This document shows, piece by piece, positions 12,309-23,235 of a stretch of 64,000 bases of DNA (the stretch's first letter is position 1; the number at the start of each line of letters is the position of its first letter). Position numbers and translations under genes: made by a program. The notes below the pieces were generated by a model, which was given only the letters and a program-made list of their open reading frames with translations, searched no databases and was not told the DNA's origin. The DNA comes from Diphasiastrum complanatum (lineage: Eukaryota; Streptophyta; Lycopodiopsida; Lycopodiales; Lycopodiaceae), in NCBI GenBank assembly GCA_029204225.1, contig CM055093.1, forward strand, positions 29,335,777 to 29,399,776, in the 5' to 3' direction.

Positions 12309-14781
12309 TTCTAGTATCTAAATGCTTCCAAGTCATTATTGGAATATAAGAATTGGTGGAATTTATTTTGAACAAAGTTTCTTTCTAATTAAACAAGTTG
12401 GGTAGGACTTGATAGTCTATGTGGTCCCCAATTGAGCCTTTCACTCCCAAGATAGTTATAAGATGTTGCTAATAGGACACCCATGTGGTAGTTGTTATCA
12501 AGTTGCAACTTGTGCATGTCTCAACTTCTTTCCTAACAAGAATGTGCATGTGCAAGTAATAACAACTAGTGTCCCTTCATGTTGGTTCTTGAATTGACAC
12601 TTTCCATAAAATTTTATTGGTGAAATTTGTCATACTTAAGTAGGCAATAGAAATTGTTTGGAATCTTCAAGATAATATTCTCCAAGGTGATGGAAAAACT
12701 ACTAAAATTGTTCAATGCTTATGAATTGGCACGTAAGCATCTTAATTAAGTAGGGACTAGCATTCATGTTTTATACAAAAATAATGAGTCATATCGATCT
12801 TAAATTTCATGCAAAGGGAGGCCTATGAAATATTAGATAATTTTTTCAACTAGAGGCTTGGTTGGTAGAGATGTCATCCTTGCACACTTCAATAGAACAC
12901 CTGTTGACCAAATTGAAGGTGCTTTGTGATACATTGTAGTAGGCCCTCATGCTTAGTTGTCGAAAGTTTATGAAGGGGAGAGTGATAAGTGAAGGACTCA
13001 TGTATCTTAGCATTGAATAAGAGATTTTTTTTTTATTAATGGGTAGTTCCACAATAGAAACATATGTTTGTGCAAGGTTGAATCAAATATTTGATCTAAA
13101 CTTTTGGTATCTATACGAATTATGTTAACACAAATATATATTTTTTCTATATATGTTAAACTTATCTAGCAAGTGGTTTAATTGTAGAGGTAGACAAATC
13201 ATTAAATTTTGAAGCTATAATGCATTGGTTGGTGATAATCAATTGATAGATTTCTACACACAAATTTCTCGTGCACAATTTTTCATGTATTGTTGTTATA
13301 TTTTGCACCGATGATGCTTTCCTCTCATGTAAAGCCATGCACATTTGTGGATACATCTAAATGACAATGCAAAACCAAAAATATATATGTATATAGTTCT
13401 TTGAATATGTAATTCCCATCACGAGCTTCCCATTGTAATAGATTCTCCAAAATTAAATATTTCTTCATGTTTGCACGGAAACTTGACAATCACATTCAAT
13501 AAGATTTTAATCATAACAAAAAAATTAACAATCCAATATTATCATCAATCATATGATATTTGGCCATATGCATTAAGAGGGAATTTCCAAGTAATAAAGA
13601 AATCTTGATGGTGGCATTTCCTAAGTGGTGTACTATGTAGTATAATATATATATGTGGTTATATTGTCATGAACACACCCATGAATCTTAGTGAAATAAA
13701 TCTATGTAGCTCTTTTTTTCTTGTTTCTAAATATGTGCTCCCCTATTTTGCCCATGCATATGATACTATAGAGTAACATAACATAAAGGCGATTTTCTTG
13801 GCAGAGCTTTTTTACAAAAGCGAGTAAACATCTATTGGGACCTCAGTGCACCATATATTAATAAGGTAAGAGTATATTTGAGAACATGATTTCATGGTTG
13901 ACAAATGTTGCTAACTTCATAGACATTTGCCTCAACAATTGAAAAGAATTTGTATGTGAATCGTGGATACCCAACCCCTCCATCATCAGTAGGAGAGGTA
14001 CAAACTTTCCACTTGACTAGGTGCCACACGAAGTGGATGAGGTGGCCCAGCTGCTGATGTATTCAGTGAGGTGTCACAACTCACTACTAATGTTGAAGGG
14101 GCCTTGGAGGCTATAAGTATATCCGTAGGGCTCTCACTAATGCATGCTTGAATTTGGTGATGTAGTTACATGCTGCTAGTGTGATCCCTCTCTTCTAAGT
14201 TTTATGGTCCATAACTTGGGGGATAGATCTAATAGATCTAGGTTTGATCGGGTTGGTTTGTCCACCATCTGATTCCTTTATTTCTTTTGTTCAATAGCCT
14301 AGTCTTGGATCTTTGGAGGACGACTTAGAAGTGCTGTCAGAGCCAAAGCTAGGTAGAATTGCTAGTTGAAAGTACTTCAAAGGAAGTCAAGAATTGTAGT
14401 GTGGATCTTCCAAAGTTGGGATTTTGATTCTTGGAGTTTGGGAGTATAAGTTGGAGCAAAAGCTTGGTGGGGTGATTCTTTTTTCTCTTCCCAAAATTAT
14501 GGGTTTTTCGAGGGGATTTTGTTGCAAGATAAGTGCACTACCAAGTTTTGCAACAAGTTTGTAAAATCAGGCCCTTGAAAGGTGATTTTAGAAGGGATAT
14601 CAATCCACTCTTTGACAAAGTTTTTTGCAAATTGCTTTTGAACATAAGGCAAAAATCTAAACACTTTAAAGGGGTTATAAGCCCTTCATTAAAGGCTTAA
14701 AGTTTTGCTTTTCAAAACGCAGAATTTGAGTGCCTTAAAGACAAGAAAACTAAAGTTCTTTAAAGATTATGAGAAATGGTG

Positions 14782-14786
14782 TTGGC
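14782..14786. repeat. Left target-site duplication of C3 (TTGGC)
   Basis: TTGGC directly precedes the LTR start TGTGAAG and is repeated at 21023-21027 directly after the 3' LTR. A five-base duplication is standard for copia integration. Confidence 0.92.
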
Positions 14787-15523
14787 TGTGAAGAATTGAA
14801 AAAGATTATCTATGTTAGATATAGGGGTCTTATGTTTTTTACATCAAGCATCTAGGTGTAGGATGTTGATAGGAATAAATTTGGCATAGATGGCAAATTA
14901 TGCATTTCCACTTGTAATGCCACTATTGAGCCAAAATAGAGTAAGAGGCTAAACACTTGATAATTAGAGTGTAGACAAGTGTAAAGTTTTTGTTTGATGA
15001 ATTCCAAGAGGTCCAATAGGATATAGAGGTGGAACCTTGTGAGGTCCAATAGGAAATTGAGGTGTGCTTGAATATAGTCCAATAGAATTAAGAGGTGCAT
15101 AGATCAATGATCCAATAGGATCAAGAGGTGACAAAATGTGGTCCAATCATAGTTAAGCATAGTGGTAGCTCGTGGACCTACTAGTATCATTGTACTCCTC
15201 ATTTTGAAATCAATTGATTTGGTGATTTCATGGATTTTGTGAGTTATTGGATTTCTAGCTTTCTCTCTCTACCCGAGAGCTCTTGATGCATTTTCTCTCT
15301 CTACTCGAGGAGAGCAGCTTGTTTTTACTTAGATTATTTTTTGAATACTTCCCACATGTGTGAGTGAGAGTTGGAAGTGATTGAATGCATGTAGTAGTGT
15401 GTTTTTGCCATAGGATTCAAGATTGATCTTGAATCTCAATCTAGTCTTGATCTTGGTGCATCTACACACCTTAGGAGATCACAAGTACATGTAGTGGACA
15501 GTCCACATGTGTGAAAATCAACA
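14787..15523 (+). repeat. 5' LTR of C3 (737 bp)
   Basis: It starts TGTGAAGAATTG and ends AAAATCAACA. It contains two TTTCTCTCTCTAC-CGAG blocks (near 15258-15313) and two CACATGTG palindromes (near 15353 and 15504). A core promoter was not identified with confidence. It differs from the 3' LTR at nine sites counted by eye. Confidence 0.95.
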
Positions 15524-15536
15524 TGGTATCAGAGCC
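15524..15536 (+). other. Primer-binding site of C3
   Basis: TGGTATCAGAGCC, complementary to the 3' end of initiator Met tRNA, lies immediately after the LTR terminal CA. First-strand cDNA synthesis would start here. Confidence 0.93.
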
Positions 15537-16277
15537 TACCTAAGGTTACCATGCATTTTGATCCATCTAAGTGAAAAATTTTCATCAATCTTGAGCTAGA
15601 AGTTGTCAAGCCCATTTTCCTAGCTATCTTGTTCAATCTTGGATCAAAAGAGATCAAAAGGACATTGATTGGGTCTGACCTGGTACTGTACGGTATCAGG
15701 TGCTCAGACACGTGTGAGGAACATCCAATCTCAGTTTGGAAGTTCTCTCTCATGTTTGATCCATTTATCTTGCTTGATAGCTTGTTTTGAAGCTATTTTT
15801 GTCTAGTTTTTGTTGCAATCATTTCATTCCATTTGGTTGAGCCAATCAAAAGTTATAAGCTTTTGAAGAGGGTTAGGTAGGGCACCTAGACCTGGGTGGA
15901 CACATTTGGTTTGGTCAAGAGATTGCTTGGTTGATCCAAAATCACAGTTGTATGCTTGCCAAACTCATCTATATGTGATCTAGGCACTATTTTGAGATCT
16001 TAGCCATTTTGTTTCATGCAATATCATTGTATTTGAGTCAAATTTGGTTTCTTAGTATATTTCACACGTGCTAAGAGTGTTGGATCCTAACTTTGCCTAT
16101 ACTCCATCATTTGATGTGAAATAGATCTTGTTTTAGAGAGATTTGTGTAGCTAGTGATAATCAATTCACAAATTGTTGTAAGATCTTTCATAGGAGGAGA
16201 TAGTACTCAATTATTGGATCCTATTGAAAGTGTATAACAACATTTATTGTTCATCATTTGAGTTTTCTTCACTTCAA
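15537..16277 (+). other. Untranslated leader of C3
   Basis: These are the bases between primer site and gag. The leader shares most of its length with C2 (7415-7922), including an ACACGTGTGAGG word near 15707. No gene is present. It likely carries packaging and dimerisation signals, but none can be pointed out. Confidence 0.55.
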
Positions 16278-19200
16278 ATGTCTTCAATGGGTTCATCCTT
16301 GCTGGAACCAAGTGAAAGATTGACCACTTCAAATTATTCAATTTGGAAAATGAGGATGGAGTCCATCTTGATCCTTCAAGACGTGATGGACATAGTTCTT
16401 GGCCTTGAAGAAGAACCACAAGTTCTTCAAGAGGTTCAAAAATACAAAAAGAGAGCTAGGATGGCTCTCCACTACATTAAGATGAATGTCTCTAATGAGA
16501 TATTGAGGGAGATAGGTACTTGTACAACAGCCAAAGAAGCTTGGGATTGTCTCAAGACTATCTATGAGGCTAAGAATACCTCTAGGCTTCTCACTCTTAG
16601 GAATCAAATCTTTCAAAGTAGCCAAAAGAGTGATGAGAGTGCATCTAGTTATGTTTTGAGAGTAAAAGATATTCATAGAGAGCTTGCTTGTATTGGTGAT
16701 TCCATCAATCAAAATGAGCTAGTTCAAGTCATTCTCAATGGCTTGAGAAGTGAATTTGATAATCTTGTCCAATCCTATGCCATTAAGGAGGAGCTACCAA
16801 GTTTGGAGGCTCTCCAAAGTGTGCTAATTTCAGAAGAATCAAGACAAGAGTATAAGCTCTTGAGGATGGACAAGCTTTCTCTCACTCATAATGATGGCAA
16901 AGCTCTCTTTGCCAAGGATAAGCACAAACAGAGGAGCAAGAACCAACATCAACAATCCTCAAGCAAGAACAAAGTCAAATCCAAAGGCAAAGATGAGGAG
17001 GAAGATGATTCCTCTAATGCTTCATCATCCAAGCTCAAGAAGAAGAAGAAGATCAAGTGCTTTTATTGTGGCAAGAAAGGTCATTATGCCACCAATTGCT
17101 TCAAAAAGAAGAATCAACTCAAGCAAGCCAATATTACCAATGAGAAGGAAGACACTATTGCAAGTGATGGAGAGGGATCTCTTATGGTCTCTAGTTTCTC
17201 ATCTACTCCTTTCAAGAAGGACGGCCTATGGTATATTGATAGTGGAGCCTCTTCACATATGTGTAGCTCCAAGGACTCTTTCTCTTCTATTGCACCTTAT
17301 GATGGAGTGAAGAAATCAATATACACTGCAAATGATTTTGAATGTCCTATTGAAGGCATAGGGAACATTCCCTTGAAGCTTGCATCCTCTAAAGTTCTTT
17401 CTCTCTCTATAGTTCTTTATGTACCTAAGCTTACCAAGAATCTTATTAGTGTTGGCCAATTGCTTGATAATGGCCTTGATGTAAAATTCAATGTTGATAC
17501 TTGCACTATCAAGAAGAATGATGAGATACTTGCATTAGGATCTAGATTTGGTGGCATCTATAAACTAGATCCAAATGAGTATGTGAATGCTTGTAATGTT
17601 GCTCTTGTGAACAAGCTCTCTATGGAGGAATTTTGGCATAGGAGGTTGGGACATCCCAACTACAAATCCATGCTCTCTATGATCAAAGAATCCAAAGCTA
17701 TTGGCTTGCCAAAGTCATTCTCCAAGAAGATCAAGCCTTGTGAGGCTTGTGCTATTGCTAAATCTCACAAAAAGCCATTTACAAGATCTTCTATCAAAAG
17801 CAAGCATCCTTTGGAGTTAATCCACTCGGATGTGCATTTCTCATCAACTACAAGCAAGGGAGGAGCCACTTGTTTTGTTACTTTCATTGATGATTACACA
17901 AGATTCACTTGGATATATCTTCTTGCTTCAAAATCTATGGTGTTTGATCATTTCCTTATTTTCAAAGCTTATGTAGAGAAGCAATTCTCATTCAAGATTA
18001 AAGCTCTTAGAAGTGATGGAGGTGGTGAATATATCTCCAATAAATTTCAAGACTTTTGTGAGCTTGAAGGCATTAAAAGAGAGTTTTCTTGTGCCTACTC
18101 TCCATCTCAAAATGGAGTGGCTGAAAGAAAGAATAGATCTCTATGTGAATGTGCAAAATCTATGAGAATTGAGGCATCTTTGCCCAAAGATTTTTGGGGA
18201 GAAGCCATTAATTGTGCAAATTATCTTTGCAATAGGCTCCCACATATAGCTCTTGGAGGAAAGTCACCATATGAAATCTTATTTTTGAAGAAGCCTAAGG
18301 TTGATCACCTTAGAGAATTTGGATGCTTATGCTTTGTCCATATTCCCTTGGAAACAAGGAAGAAGGAAGATCCTAGTGCATGCAAAGGGATCATGGTTGG
18401 ATACTCATCCACCAAGAAGGCCTATAGAGTCTTTATACTCTCTACTTCTCAAGTTATTGAAAGTAGAGATGTTGTCTTTCATGAAGATCAACACTCATCA
18501 TTTGAAGAGGCCGAGATCAAGAAATCTATGGATGCATCATCAATTATTGATTTTGAAGACAATCATGATGTGATGGGGTCGAGATTTGAAGAAGACTCTC
18601 CTCGGATTTTTTCACCAAGAAGATCCATGAGAGATAGATCCGAGCCTAAGAGGCTCTCATATGTTGACAAAGGCAAACAAGTGGATCTTGATTCCACTAA
18701 TTATGTTTTTTATGTCTCTCATGAAGAGCCAAAGAATGTACAAGAGGCACTCAATACCAAGGAGTGGTATGATGCCATGAAGCAAGAGTATGATGCATTG
18801 ATCACCAACAATACTTGGGAGCTTGTGGATCCTCCTTCCAACAAGCATGTGATTGGTTGCAAGTGGGTATTTCGGATCAAGTTCAATCATGATGGCACCA
18901 TCAACAAGCATAAAGCAAGATTATGTGCCAAAGGATTTGCTCAAATCCATGGTCTTGATTATGAGGAGACCTTTGCACCCGTTGCAAAGATGGTGACAAT
19001 AAGAATTCTTATTTCTCTTGCTTGTTTTTTCAAGTGGAAGGTGTTCCAATTAGATGTATCCAATGCTTTTCTAAATGGTTATCTTGAGGAGGAGATCTAT
19101 ATGGAACAACCTCAAGGATTCATCAAGGATGAGTCCAAAGTGTGCTTGCTCTTCAAAAGTCTTTATGGACTCAAGCAAGCACCAAGATCATGGTATTCAA

Positions 19201-20267
19201 GACTTAACTCTTTCCTTATCTCACTAGGATTTACTCTTAGTGACTATGATCCTTCCATGTATCTAAAGTTCGTTGATAGCAATATTGTCATTCTTCTAAT
19301 TTATGTTGATGACATTATTCTTTGTGGAAGTTGTATCAAGCTAGTTGATGAAACCAAGCTAGCACTTGGATGTGAGTTTAAAATGCAAGATCTAGGAGAG
19401 ATGCATTACATCCTAGGCCTAGAAATTGATTTTTATGAAAATCATGTCTTTATATGCCAATCTAGATATGCTCACTCTATGTTGAAAAAATTCCATATGG
19501 AAAATTCTAAGAGCATAGATACTCCAATGGAGCAAATTGTAAAAGATCTTAATAAAGGTGATGAAAGATCCTTTGAGGACATCACACTTTTTAGGAGTCT
19601 TGTAGGCTCCTTGATTTGGCTTACCATTACTAGGCCCGATCTTAGTTTTTGTGTGCACAAATTGAGTCAATTTATGCAAGAACCTAAGATCCATCATTGG
19701 GAGATGGCCAAGAGGATTTTAAGATATGTATCTTCATCTTGTGATTATGGTCTACTCTATAAAAGTGAAGATCTATCCATTATTGGCTACTCGGATTCGA
19801 ACTTTGCAAGTGACAAAATGGATCGAAAGTCTATTAGTGCATATACTATCTTTCTTGGAGGCAATCTAATATCTTGTCTTTCCAAAAAGCAAGATACTAT
19901 ATCTCTCTCTTCATGTGAGGCCGAGTACAAAGCACTCACTACAACTACCAAAGAAGTGCTTTGGATCAAGAGGTTATTAATGGAACTAAAGTGCATCAAG
20001 GAGGATGATCTACCAATGATCAAGTGTGATAACATCTCGGCCCAAGCTCTTGCCAATAATCCCATATTTCATGCAAGAAGCAAGCACATAGAAGTGGCAG
20101 ACCATTTTGTGAGAGAAAAGCTTATTGGAAGAGAAATCTATTTGGAGCATGTCAACTCGTCCTCTTGTATTGCCGATCTACTCACCAAGCCTTTGAGCAA
20201 AAGTGCTTTCATCAAGCATAGATCTAATCTTGGAGTTATATCAAGATCAATGCTCAAATCTTCATAG
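16224..20267 (+). CDS. C3 copia gag-pol polyprotein (intact)
   Basis: One frame of 1347 codons encodes all copia functions in order, numbered from the first ATG at 16224. The likelier start is Met19 (16278, MSSMGSSLLEPSERL), because C1 and C4 begin in the same way. Gag has a UBN2-type capsid region (about 60-190) and a CCHC zinc knuckle at 279-292 (CFYCGKKGHYATNC). The aspartic protease has D339-S-G. The integrase has a HHCC finger (H472, H477, C506, C509) and a core D536, D598, E634 with D35E spacing. Reverse transcriptase has D944 (QLDVSNAFLNG) and YVDD at 1027-1030. RNase H has D1191, E1232, D1269 and D1293, followed by ADLLTKPLSK. No stop, frameshift or missing catalytic residue was seen. 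A single frame means Gag must be made in excess by another route, such as splicing or unequal processing. The product acts in cytoplasmic particles and then in the nucleus. Confidence 0.96.
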   Translation: MKVYNNIYCSSFEFSSLQMSSMGSSLLEPSERLTTSNYSIWKMRMESILILQDVMDIVLGLEEEPQVLQEVQKYKKRARMALHYIKMNVSNEILREIGTCTTAKEAWDCLKTIYEAKNTSRLLTLRNQIFQSSQKSDESASSYVLRVKDIHRELACIGDSINQNELVQVILNGLRSEFDNLVQSYAIKEELPSLEALQSVLISEESRQEYKLLRMDKLSLTHNDGKALFAKDKHKQRSKNQHQQSSSKNKVKSKGKDEEEDDSSNASSSKLKKKKKIKCFYCGKKGHYATNCFKKKNQLKQANITNEKEDTIASDGEGSLMVSSFSSTPFKKDGLWYIDSGASSHMCSSKDSFSSIAPYDGVKKSIYTANDFECPIEGIGNIPLKLASSKVLSLSIVLYVPKLTKNLISVGQLLDNGLDVKFNVDTCTIKKNDEILALGSRFGGIYKLDPNEYVNACNVALVNKLSMEEFWHRRLGHPNYKSMLSMIKESKAIGLPKSFSKKIKPCEACAIAKSHKKPFTRSSIKSKHPLELIHSDVHFSSTTSKGGATCFVTFIDDYTRFTWIYLLASKSMVFDHFLIFKAYVEKQFSFKIKALRSDGGGEYISNKFQDFCELEGIKREFSCAYSPSQNGVAERKNRSLCECAKSMRIEASLPKDFWGEAINCANYLCNRLPHIALGGKSPYEILFLKKPKVDHLREFGCLCFVHIPLETRKKEDPSACKGIMVGYSSTKKAYRVFILSTSQVIESRDVVFHEDQHSSFEEAEIKKSMDASSIIDFEDNHDVMGSRFEEDSPRIFSPRRSMRDRSEPKRLSYVDKGKQVDLDSTNYVFYVSHEEPKNVQEALNTKEWYDAMKQEYDALITNNTWELVDPPSNKHVIGCKWVFRIKFNHDGTINKHKARLCAKGFAQIHGLDYEETFAPVAKMVTIRILISLACFFKWKVFQLDVSNAFLNGYLEEEIYMEQPQGFIKDESKVCLLFKSLYGLKQAPRSWYSRLNSFLISLGFTLSDYDPSMYLKFVDSNIVILLIYVDDIILCGSCIKLVDETKLALGCEFKMQDLGEMHYILGLEIDFYENHVFICQSRYAHSMLKKFHMENSKSIDTPMEQIVKDLNKGDERSFEDITLFRSLVGSLIWLTITRPDLSFCVHKLSQFMQEPKIHHWEMAKRILRYVSSSCDYGLLYKSEDLSIIGYSDSNFASDKMDRKSISAYTIFLGGNLISCLSKKQDTISLSSCEAEYKALTTTTKEVLWIKRLLMELKCIKEDDLPMIKCDNISAQALANNPIFHARSKHIEVADHFVREKLIGREIYLEHVNSSSCIADLLTKPLSKSAFIKHRSNLGVISRSMLKSS

Positions 20268-20277
20268 ATAATCTTTT

Positions 20278-20285
20278 AGGAGGAG
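20278..20285 (+). other. Polypurine tract of C3
   Basis: AGGAGGAG directly precedes the 3' LTR and is preceded by a T-rich run, the usual plus-strand primer layout. C5 has the related TTTTGAGGAG before its 3' LTR. Confidence 0.85.
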
Positions 20286-21022
20286 TGTGAAGAATTGAAA
20301 AAGATTATCTATGTTAGATATAGGGGTCTTATGTTTTTTACATCAAGCATCTAGGTGTAGGATGTTGATAGGAATAAATTTGGCATAGATGGCAAATTAT
20401 GCATTTCCATTTGTAATGCCACTATTGAGCCAAAATAGAGTAAGAGGCTAAACACTTGCTAATTAGAGTGTAGACAAGTGTAAAGTTTTTGTTTGATGAA
20501 TTCCAAGAGGTCCAATAGGATATAGAGCTGGAACCTTGTGAGGTCCATTAGGAAATTGAGGTGTGCTTGAATATAGTCCAATAGAATTAAGAGGTGCATA
20601 GATCAATGATCCAATAGGATCAAGAGGTGACAAAATGTGGTCCAATCATAGTTAAGCATAGTGGTAGCTCGTGGACCTACTAGTATCATTGTACTCCTCA
20701 TTTTGAAATCGATTGATTTGGTGATTTCATGGATTTTGTGAGTTATTGGATTTCTAGCTTTCTCTCTCTACCCGAGAGCTCTTGATGCATTTTCTCTCTC
20801 TACCCGAGGAGAGCAGCTTGTTTTTACTTAGATTATTTGTTGAATACTTCCCACACGTGTGAGTGAGAGTTGGAAGTGATTGAATGCATGTAGTAGTGTG
20901 TTTTTGCCATAGGATTCAAGATTGATCTTGAATCTCAATCTAGTCTTGATCTTGGTGCATCTACACACCTTAGGAGATCACAAGTTCATGTAGTGGACAG
21001 TCCACATGTGTGAAAATCAACA
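20286..21022 (+). repeat. 3' LTR of C3 (737 bp)
   Basis: It is the same length as the 5' LTR. Nine substitutions were counted by eye and no indel, for example CACACGTGTG here against CACATGTGTG in the 5' copy near 15354. It ends AAAATCAACA at 21022. Confidence 0.95.
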
Positions 21023-21027
21023 TTGGC
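21023..21027. repeat. Right target-site duplication of C3 (TTGGC)
   Basis: This is the second copy of the five bases at 14782-14786, directly after the LTR terminal CA. Confidence 0.92.
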
Positions 21028-21510
21028 TGTAATTTTCTCAAGTGAAAGCTGTATTAAAATTTGGTTGAGAGCTTACAAAGGTTGTAAGCTTGTTTAAAGC
21101 CTCAAGAATAAGTATAACAACATAAATGTATCTGTTGGTGAATCTCTAAATTGAATTTAGCATCCTTATTTAGTAGTTTTATTAAAAGAACTATTAGGTG
21201 TAAGAAGACAAAGTAAGACTGAGAAGGCTGAGAGTTGCTTGCTAGGTTATAGTTCAGCTCTACAGGACATTTGCAAAACATTCATAAGAGTTGCAAAGTA
21301 AACCAAAAAAGGAATGTTAGAGCATGCTCAATCAGTTGCAAAGCTAGAAGAGACATGTCTAATAGTAGGGTTGCTTAAAATGTTGATGGATACCAAGCTT
21401 TAGATCCCTACAAAGTAAACTTGCAAATGACCCATTAGACCTGCATAAAGTCTTCTAAAAAGAGGAGGTAGTAGGGCAGAACTAGGTGTGCTGCAAGGGG
21501 GCTCATGAAC

Positions 21511-21515
<5 letters not shown>

Positions 21516-21587
<72 letters not shown>
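21516..21587. repeat. (CT)n microsatellite
   Basis: About 36 uninterrupted CT units. Confidence 0.97.
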
Positions 21588-21591
<4 letters not shown>

Positions 21592-21900
21592 TCTGCTAGA
21601 GGCTGAAACTCGAGGCTTGGAGATCGGAGTTCCACGGGAGGGATGATGGAGGGACACCGAAAAGGGGGGTGGGGGTATTGCCTAGTTTAGTTTTTTTTTT
21701 TTCTATGGTTGTTCATGAATTTGTTTTCTAAGTTCATTGGCTTCCATTTTCTTACAAATAGTATAGAGACATTTTTTTCAAATTTGTAATAGGTTAAATG
21801 GTGCTTGTTTAAAAAAATGTTCTTTGCTTTGTTCTCAAGTTGTAGTTAATGCTGATTCAAGCACATTTATTCATGAAAAGGCATAGTTATAAACTCTATC

Positions 21901-21927
21901 AGCATGACAGTTATAAACTGTCATGCT
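21901..21927. repeat. Perfect inverted repeat, 11-bp arms
   Basis: AGCATGACAGT and ACTGTCATGCT flank a five-base TATAA spacer. It lies 54 bases before the target-site duplication of L2. It is too small to assign a role. Confidence 0.8.
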
Positions 21928-21980
21928 GGGTAGCATCTGCTTCCAAAGTTGCTGCAGCAGGGATGCGCATTCTTTGATTG

Positions 21981-21985
21981 ATCCA
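21981..21985. repeat. Left target-site duplication of L2 (ATCCA)
   Basis: ATCCA precedes the LTR edge TGTAGCG and is repeated at 27030-27034 after the other LTR edge TTACAACA. Confidence 0.9.
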
Positions 21986-23221
21986 TGTAGCGCAGGCATC
22001 CCAAAGGGAGCCGGGAACCACGACTTAGCTTCCCAGCCTTCAACTCTTGCCATCCAAACCCACTTGACATACAAGCAGCCAACTCGCCAACAACGATCAG
22101 ACTTAACCAACTTGAAGTTCCGAAAACCAACATTGAGATCCAACCTGGCGCCATGCCAGATCGGGGGTCCCGATGTGGGTGACTTCCCTCCAAGCAAGCC
22201 GCCCGACATACATCAAACTTAACCAACTCGAAGCTTCGTTACAAACGAGTAACATCCATTCCAAGCAAGCGGTCTGACTTACATCAGATTTAACCAACTC
22301 AAAGCTTTGTCACGAGCGCTGGAAGCCAACCTGGCGCCACGCCAGACTGGACAGCCATAAACAGGTAACATCCACCCAAGCAAGCCATCCAACTCAGCCG
22401 ACAGGTTAGAGCCCGTTCCCCAAGAGCTTAACCCATTCACGTTCATGCAAGGAATACTCAGAACCACAAGCCGCGACAGATATGGAAACAACCAGTTCCT
22501 GGACCAAATGGTCCCGACAGCATACCGCTAGCGCCACGGACCGAATGGTCCCGACGGCATACCGCTGGCGTCCCGAGATGCGACCCTCAACTATGTGCCA
22601 AGTTAAAAATTTTGAAAGCGGCCTTACAACTGGCGCTTTTACCGAACACTAAAACCCAGAAGGTAATCAGAGTCAGTTTGAGGAAAATCCCACTTTATTG
22701 ATAAATCTGAGAAGGTTACATTTCAAGTGTGTGACCGACCCTAGTCTCCGGGGCGCTAGCATGCCAAGGCGAGAGCCATGACAACATTCCAGCAAGGGAG
22801 GCTGAGACTTGGTTGGAGCTCGTCCTGAGTCGCAACCCGCACTCCCCTATAGTATTGGTGTGATTCGGCACCCCCCCTCATACCAAGCACTCTACCCAAG
22901 CTGGTAAAGCACGTTTTTCTCTCTCTAGAATTTTCTCTTTCTAGAAAGTCATTTTCTCTCTCTAGATTTTATTGATCCCCAGGCTTCCTTTAATCATGCC
23001 TAGATCGTGTGAGGTGATTGCACATCGATCTGAGCTCTCTGGACTTCGCTAGAACCGATCAAAGATTTTCAGCCATAAGAACTTGGCGTCGGCTGGATTC
23101 TGGTCACAGTGGCGCTGGGAGCGGCACCGGCGCCGTTGGCGCTGGGAGCAGCAGGGTCGCTGCTGGCGCCGGGGACATAGCTGGCGCCGAAAGTAAAGCT
23201 TGTAAAGGTAGCTTTACAACA
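21986..23221 (-). repeat. 3' LTR of L2 (1236 bp)
   Basis: It runs from TGTAGCGCAGG to TTACAACA on the plus strand. About 27 differences from the right LTR were noted by eye, nearly all transitions. GGCGCC-type words intact in the right copy near 26897-26990 are often decayed here (GGCGCT, GGCACC). Confidence 0.92.
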
Positions 23222-23235
23222 TCCACCACACCTTT
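23222..23235 (-). other. Possible polypurine tract of L2
   Basis: On the minus strand AAAGGTGTGGTGGA lies directly before the 3' LTR start TGTTG. It is purine-rich but contains three T residues, so this call rests mainly on position. Confidence 0.5.

Larger units (their letters stand above)
10148..14781. other. 4.6 kb without a recognisable gene
   Basis: No coding region, LTR pair or transposon domain could be supported on either strand. The stretch is AT-rich with short random open frames. It holds a tandem duplication (11481-11738) and an AC microsatellite (12263-12306), listed separately. Its right end (14700-14786) is the pre-insertion site of C3, and the same locus resumes at 21023. Confidence 0.5.
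14787..21022 (+). mobile_element. Complete, apparently coding-competent copia element C3
   Basis: This is a full-length Ty1/copia retrotransposon of 6236 bases. It has a 5' LTR, an initiator-Met primer site with no spacer, a 750-base leader, one uninterrupted gag-pol frame, a purine tract and a 3' LTR of identical length. TTGGC target-site duplications flank it. By eye the LTRs differ at nine positions (about 1.2%), so insertion is recent compared with everything around it. Truncated C2 (6670-8095) is the same family. All catalytic residues checked are present, so this is the only autonomous candidate in the window. Expression cannot be judged from sequence. Confidence 0.95.
21028..21980. other. 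Unrecognised sequence between C3 and L2
   Basis: This is the continuation of the locus that C3 entered. No gene was recognised. It contains a CT microsatellite and a perfect small inverted repeat, listed separately. Confidence 0.45.

Noticed and set aside
10148-14781. Regularly spaced repeats that might form a CRISPR-like array or satellite
   Set aside because: Only simple sequence and one tandem duplication were found. A plant nuclear context also makes CRISPR irrelevant.
16891-17310. 139-codon Arg/Lys-rich plus-strand frame
   Set aside because: It is an alternative frame within the intact C3 gag and shadows a real coding region.
21400-21657. Minus-strand Arg-Glu open frames
   Set aside because: They come from the CT array read on the other strand.
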